The translations under genes were made by a program, and so were the position numbers. DNA of 64,000 nucleotides from Solen grandis (lineage: Eukaryota; Mollusca; Bivalvia; Adapedonta; Solenidae): contig CM037783.1 in assembly GCA_021229015.1 (NCBI GenBank), forward strand, positions 1,952,725 through 2,016,724, read 5' to 3'. Under the pieces are notes generated by a model. It did not search any database and was not told where the DNA came from. It worked only from the letters and a program-made list of their open reading frames with translations. Each line of letters starts with the position of its first letter. Positions within the stretch are counted from its first letter, which is position 1. Below, one piece after another: positions 57,914 through 64,000 of the stretch.

Positions 57914-58665
57914 GTAAATATCGCTACACTTCACAGAGATAAAATATCGCTACACTTTACAGAGATAAAATATCGCTACACTTCACAGAGATAAAATATC
58001 GCTACACTTCATTGAAGTTCAATATCGCTACACTTCACAGAGATAAAATATCGCGGTACTTCGTTGAAGTTCAATATCGCTACACTTCACAGAGATAAAA
58101 TATCGCGGTACTTCCTTGAAGTTCAATATCGCTACACTTCACAGAGATAAAATATCGCGGTACTTCATTGAAGTTCAATATCTCTACACTTCACAGAGAT
58201 AAAATATCGCGGTACTTCGTTGAAGTTCAATATCGCTACACTTCACATAGATAAAATATCGCGGTACTTCGTTGAAGTTCAATATCGCTACACTTCACAG
58301 AGATCAAATATCGCGGTACTTCGTTGAAGTTCAATATCGCTACACTTCACAGAGATAAAATATTGCGGTACTTCGTTGAAGTTCAATATCGCTACACTTC
58401 ACAGAGATAAAATATCGCGGTACTTCGTTGAAGTTCAATATCGCTACACTTCACAGAGATAAAATATCGCGGTACTTCATTGAAGTTCAATATCGCTACA
58501 CTTCACAGAGATAAATATCGCGGTACTTCATAGAAGTTCAATATCGTTACACTTCACAAATTCAAATATCGCGGTACTTCATAGAAAGTAAATACCGTGG
58601 TTCTTCGTTTCATAGAAATCAAAGTTGTGATACTTCACTGAAGGTAAATAACACGAAATTGTTAC
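57914..58665. repeat. Minisatellite arising at the splice donor
   Basis: About twelve units near 53 bp: TTCAATATCGCTACACTTCA, CAGAGATAAAATATCGCGGT, ACTTCGTTGAAG. The first units copy the exon end and donor (CTTCATAGAAGGTAAATATC), and the last ones again read CTTCATAGAAAGTAAATACC and CTTCACTGAAGGTAAATAAC. Confidence 0.92.
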
Positions 58666-61090
58666 AGGAGTTAAATAGCTATTTTCTAACCTTTTATTAC
58701 ATTACTATGGATTTCACGTTCTTGGTCGTTGATTATGGTCCCCTGTGACGGATCTCATCTTTGAATATATCAGGAACCGTTCTAGCAACATCATGATATA
58801 GAAGTACATCATCTCCCGTCATCTCCCATATACCCCGTCTAAATCCGCTTTAACTTCGGATGTGCCAACGCGAAGTAATCCGAAAAAAGTGAAATAAATA
58901 TTTTGCTACGCCTGTAAATTTCATTTGTCGCCAGTATTTGTACTATTTCGAAAAATCCAGTTATATGCCATTAAAAAATGTAAATCAGCATGAACAGTTA
59001 TAACTATCTACTCGTATTTAATGTTGCAGTAACAAACTGACTGTCAAAATCTTACTTCTTTTTTTTAAAGGTTTATTCGATTCTAAAGAATATTACCGCT
59101 GTATTTGACTTGTTTATCTATACATTGGAAAGCAAAATTAAGCCAGATACGCGTTTCTGTTTCATTTGTCAGTATTACAAGACCTGTGTCTGATTGGTTT
59201 CAACATAATTGGCGGTATTAATAATTCATAATTTTTAATATATTTCTCTCACTAACCGCGACATGCTTGGGCCAAAAATAAGCGGATGCTCCGTTTAATG
59301 AGAAAACAGCAATAAACATTATATTCATATAATAACATTATATTCCGTGCTATCCTACAGAAATAAGAAACTTCGACGGAAGCGATACTTAGTTGTATGT
59401 TTTATTTGGCTACTATTATTTATTTGATAGCTATAAAAAAAGATTTGAATGACTTTTACGAACACACTGCTACTAAAGTACTATGAATAAAATAGTAGTA
59501 GGCGACAATGAGCAAAAGTTGATAAATTATTAAGTTTGGTCCTGTAAAAATTAATACTTAAAATATACAGGAATGCAGCGTTTTCAATGGATGACAAATA
59601 AGGCTGGCTTCTAAATCGGTTTAGCGAACCACTCTGTATTATGATATTGCAGAAACGGCTCAAGTCTCTTTAAACTGCGATCCACGCTTTGTCGATGTCT
59701 CTTAATTCTTAACATAATGAATATTCATAAAAATATCTACTTTGCTGTGCAGATTGAGTGGAAACTGAACTACAATATTGTATGAACAAACAGAGGATAC
59801 CCTGCTTAGAGAACTTCTAAGAGAAGCTATCCAATGCGCCAAAACGAGCCTATTTGTGGCAAGGATTAAGAGGTCTCCCGTACCTCTTAATCTTACTATA
59901 CATGTATATACCAAAGACCTATTAAACATGTTTAATATGTCTATGCATATACTAAGTTTTGTTTCATACTTTATCTTTGAGGTTAAGTTATCATATGACA
60001 ATACTTAATTTGTGAATGAAATTTGACGACCAGGACGATGATGACGATGATGGTGATATTCTTTGAAAATATTTATGAATATAGCAATGTACACAATACT
60101 TCCAATATAAGTGGGGCTTGTAAGGGCCATATTTCGGTGGAATCGTGCACCTTGGGTTTAAAGCATGAAACTTGGCACACATATAAAACAACCCTTACTG
60201 GTTATTTTTAGATATGGACCCAATTCGGCAGCGCCCCCTGTTAATCGTGGCGGCCAAAAATGGCCGCCAAAATGGCCGCCAATTTCTTCAAATGCTTTTA
60301 TCTTCGTAATCTTTCAGACATATGACATTCGTTGTATATTGTACGTTACACGTAAATGACGGATTGAGGTACATATCACTATCAAATCTACTCGTTTATA
60401 TAGTAGGACAAGTTACTTATTTGGCAATGACATAGGGCCGTGCATTGAAGGTAAGCCTTGCTGTATTTGCACAATTCCCTACATGCCTTGCGGCAATTAC
60501 AGTGTATTAGTGAATACAGGCATTCTGTATATAGACTCCCTGGTGCATAACATGAATACTGTGTCTGACCAGTGGTGGTCCATTTTGAATTCCATGAACA
60601 GTCACTCTAGTGCAACCCCAAGTTTACAGGACGTCCTTTTTATAGTGATTACCCTTCAAATATGCCTTATTTGTTAGGAGGTTCATACTATATCGTCGCT
60701 TCGGGTGCAAAATATCGTAAACTAAAACAACTTTTCAGGAGAGGCATAAAACTAATTTACATGAAAACAAACAACAACAACAACAACAAACAACAACAAC
60801 AAAACAACCTTTATCAATCATTTAAGTGCATATCTTGTGTATCTTAAATTTGTTTATTATCTTTAATCGCATTTAACATTTCGTAGTAATTATCTCAATT
60901 ATGGTGCAGCTTTTAATATCACTATATAAATATAATGATAATAATAAAGGCAAGAAATATTACCTTTATAAATACTAATGTTTCTAAATATCCAATCCAA
61001 AATCCGATTGCAGATTACATCAAGTATTTGAGAAGTATGTGAAATCTTTTAGATGGTTTAATAAATAAATTAAAAAAAAATTAAAAAAAA
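58666..61090. other. No gene recognised
   Basis: AT-rich. 60236-60286 holds a small repeat of GGCGGCCAAAAATGGCCGCC. A CAACAA-rich stretch lies at 60769-60802. Downstream exons of the membrane-protein gene could lie here but none is convincing. Confidence 0.5.
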
Positions 61091-61094
61091 TATA

Positions 61095-61762
61095 AACAAG
61101 AGGGCCATGATGGCCCTGAATTGCTCACCTGATTATAAATGAGCAACATATGTTGGATTTTTCATATTGACCTACTTTTTGACCCCACATGACCCACTTT
61201 CGAGCTTGTCCAAGATTTTATGGAAACAAACATTCTGACCAAGTTTCATGAAGATTGGGCCAAAAATGTGGCCTCTTGAGTGTTAACAAGGTTTTTCTAA
61301 GATTTGACCTCATCACCTATCGTTTGACCCCACATGTCCCAAATTACTTGCCCAAGATTTTATGGAAACAAACATTCTGACCAAGTTTCATGAAGATTGG
61401 GCCAAAAATGTGGCATCTAGAGTGTTAACAAGGTTTTACTAAGATTTGACCTCGTGACCTACCTTTTGACCCCACGTGACCCAAATTCAAACTTGTTCTG
61501 ATCAAGTTTCTTGAAGATTGAGCCAAAAATGTGGCCTCTACAGTGTTAACAAGGTTTTACAAGATTTGACCTCGTGACCTACTTTTTGACCCAAAATGGC
61601 CCAATTTCGAATTTGTCCAAGATTTTATCAAAACAAACATTCTGACCAAGTTTCATGAAGATTGGCCTAAAAATATGGCCTCTAGAGTGTTAACAATCCA
61701 AATTGTTGACGACGCACGCCGCACGTCGCACGACGGACAAAGGGCGATCACAAAAGCTCACC
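61095..61762. mobile_element. Interspersed element, reverse orientation, AGGGCCATGATGGCCCT end
   Basis: Reverse relative of 6729-8298 and 32496-33174. It starts with AGAGGGCCATGATGGCCCTG and GCTCACCTGA, has three to four internal units of about 145 bp with TTCTGACCAAGTTTCATGAA, and ends GGGCGATCACAAAAGCTCAC. Confidence 0.8.
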
Positions 61763-62126
61763 AATTAAAAAACGCATTTTCATTGGAAAAGTTTAAAAAA
61801 GAAAAAGAAAAAAAAAGCTGTTTAAGAAAACAAAAACAAAACAACAATTTAAATCGGAACTAAGTTGATCTCAGTTAATTAATCTTCTTCAAGACATCAA
61901 AACATTGCTGTTATGTCTAATTGTTAATCTTAGGGAAAATATCATTTTGATAAATGTAAAATTTCATGACAGCATCTCATCCAAGATAATCTTTGATAAT
62001 CACATTTTAGAAATAACGTAAAACATATATGTATATTTCAGAAAACAACAAATCTAGATCTAACTTTATATGGCCGGTGACTTTGTCAGCAAAACATAAT
62101 ATGTATTTATATCATGTATGTCTGTT

Positions 62127-62357
62127 AGTTTGTTGGGTTTAACGTCTCACCAACAGTATTTCAGTCATTTGGAGACGATGTCTACTTGAGACAGATATAG
62201 TGCTGCCACACTGCAGTATCACGCCGTAGACATGTGGCATGATACCGCACCCAGTCACATTATCCTGACACCGGGCCAAACAGTCCTGCAATTAAACGCC
62301 AAGCAAGGGAGCTATAACAGTACCATTTTTTGCGACTTTGGTATGTCGCGGCCGGTG
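62127..62357 (-). repeat. SINE family B copy, head missing
   Basis: Body motifs ACAGTATTTCAGTCATTTGG, CTGCCACACTGCAGTATCAC and GACTTTGGTATGTCGCGGCC. It stops before the tRNA-like head. Confidence 0.7.
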
Positions 62358-62695
62358 TATGTTTGTGAGGTACTTATTGTTAAAATACAAATATCAATAT
62401 ATGACATCGCGTAATAAAAATCTACGTCCATAAACATTCAGTCAAATTTTGACCTTATATTTCGTATCAAACAAGAATGGATAACTTTGAGGGTACTATA
62501 CTCAATATACTCAATACCACTAGACCATTTTTTTTACTAATCATGACGCTGTCTCATTTGAACATTGGTTTTAAGTAACACAGATGTAAAACCAATAGCT
62601 TCGGCAATCCAGCCTTGGATGAAACAGTAAAGGATTACCTATGTTCACAACAGAATGTCACTGTTTTATCGTATATGTCTAATTATAAAGTAAAT

Positions 62696-62698
<3 letters not shown>

Positions 62699-62731
<33 letters not shown>

Positions 62732-62790
62732 TCCAATGATTGGTTTCATCAAAGACCTATTAAGCATTATTATTATTATTATTATTATAT
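62699..62790. repeat. CA and ATT microsatellites
   Basis: About 15 CA units to 62729, then about seven ATT units near 62768-62789. Confidence 0.95.
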
Positions 62791-63044
62791 TAGGTCTTCA
62801 TCTTTCATCAGATGTACGAGTGGATCATAATAATCCTCATTGTAATCATTTATTGTAAATTGATCATTTATAATTTTGATTATTCTAATAATAAGATGAT
62901 ATGTATGTTTTATTTTTTGTTTATCAAAACTAATATGAATGTTCTTTATTTGTTATTTTATATTAAAACACGACTGAAAAATATATAATGAATATTTGAT
63001 AATGAATACATTTTACACTTTTTAGCTCGACTATTCGAAAAATA

Positions 63045-63255
63045 TGACTTGACTTGACTATTTGAGTTTACTGTCGCTTCGACAGTATTTCAGTCATATA
63101 GTGACGCCCAGCTAATTACAGGTGGAGGAAAACCCCGAATGCACGGAGGCATCCGGGTAGAACCACCTGGAACCAGATGGAAGGCTTCCTCACATGAAAA
63201 TCCGAATGACCCTGCCGGGATTCGAGCCAACGTGGTGAGGAGCTGAGTGATTATA
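63045..63255 (-). mobile_element. SINE family A copy, head truncated
   Basis: Same body as 25124-25379 (CGACAGTATTTCAGTCATAT, GGAGGCATCCGGGTAGAACC) and reversed B box GGGATTCGAGCC. Confidence 0.75.
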
Positions 63256-64000
63256 TTAAAAGAGTATTATCTTTAAACTAGCTATAATCATCATCATCAT
63301 CATCATCACCATCATGTTCATTGTGATAAAGTGTTAATATTATTATTACCATTATTGCCTTTTGGCAAATTCTTTGGATGTTTGTTAAACTTTAATCTCG
63401 TTTTCAGAATGTTCAAGCTATCTCAGACTCTTATGGATATTCTTCCATGACTGAGGTTCAACCTTTCGTTTCCCTTTTACTTCCTACTTATTACCTCATG
63501 GTCATTGCCTTCGTTATCGTTCATTAGTTATCAGATACACTAATTCTTCATTTGAATGTTTAATCAGGCGTAATAAAAAAATACTTGTTTCCACTAACCC
63601 GACCGACCCCATTTTTTGTACTGACCCTAAACATAGCATTCGGGCTGTTACGGTTGCAAAACGCTGTTTTTCATCAATTCCTGTAAAGATATAAGGTAAA
63701 AATGGAAAAAAAGTTTTAAAAAAGTTAAGCCGACCTACCGATCCTGTTTTTTCGGAGATGTTAGTGGAAAAAGAATTATAAATGTCTTAAAAGTTCTGAT
63801 TTGCAATATTTATTTATTTATTTATGGCTTGTGTCTGTTTTCCTCTCTTTTTATTTTTTGAAAACTACTAGCTACTTTCGTTGCCAAGAGTCTAATTTCA
63901 TTTTGAGTTTCGAACTGTTTTTCAGCTTCAGACTCATTCTCGTTACCAACAAGGCCATTTAAGCTGGATTTCTTGTATCGATCATTTTACCTTGATGTTG
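63256..64000. other. No gene recognised
   Basis: AT-rich end of the window. An ATC microsatellite lies at 63288-63315. Confidence 0.5.

Noticed and set aside
63408..63527. Exon-like frame after TTTTCAG ending in TAG (39 codons)
   Set aside because: Acceptor looks fair, but the peptide is not recognised and no partner exon is visible. Too weak to annotate.

Overview
The window looks like nuclear DNA of a bivalve mollusc, possibly a venerid clam. This is inferred from AT-rich sequence, small exons with GT-AG introns, many tRNA-derived SINEs, short inverted-repeat elements and satellite arrays. The species cannot be fixed from the sequence alone. One 100-N assembly gap lies at 26363-26462.

Genes. 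(1) 922-13602, plus strand: the 3' part of a gene. Eleven exons join in one frame to 432 codons plus stop. They carry a degenerate and a good MIB/HERC2 domain and a C-terminal WWE domain, which suggests a ubiquitin/ADP-ribose adaptor or ligase fragment. (2) 22288-23035, minus strand: the last two coding exons of an unrecognised gene with a Cys-rich segment and an Asp/Glu-rich tail. (3) 26761-36438, plus strand: a complete nine-exon sorbitol dehydrogenase-type zinc enzyme. It has a one-base frameshift in exon 7, a probable GC-AG intron, and a 67-bp triplication over the exon 5 donor. (4) 57765-57913, plus strand: one exon encoding the start of a small single-pass membrane protein, followed at once by a minisatellite grown from its own splice donor. 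The genes do not form an evident pathway.

Repeats dominate the rest. 0-19 kb holds TTAA-flanked piggyBac-like MITEs, SINEs, and two long elements with internal tandem arrays of about 165-179 bp. 19-26 kb is mostly intergenic with SINEs. 36-41 kb has no gene. 41-57 kb is the most unusual part: several satellite arrays (44, 46, about 54 and about 136 bp units), a 0.5-kb direct duplication, and at least four elements sharing a tip of the form AGGYNTGTGAAGTTDGC. One of these, 52066-53612, has long inverted arms made of tandem subrepeats and a perfect 9-bp flanking duplication, as in foldback transposons. 58-64 kb holds no recognised gene.

The best candidates for something undescribed are the shared-tip foldback family with exchangeable satellite arms, and the recurrence of young tandem repeats that begin exactly on splice junctions (8.4-8.7 kb, 31.87-32.07 kb, 57.9-58.6 kb).
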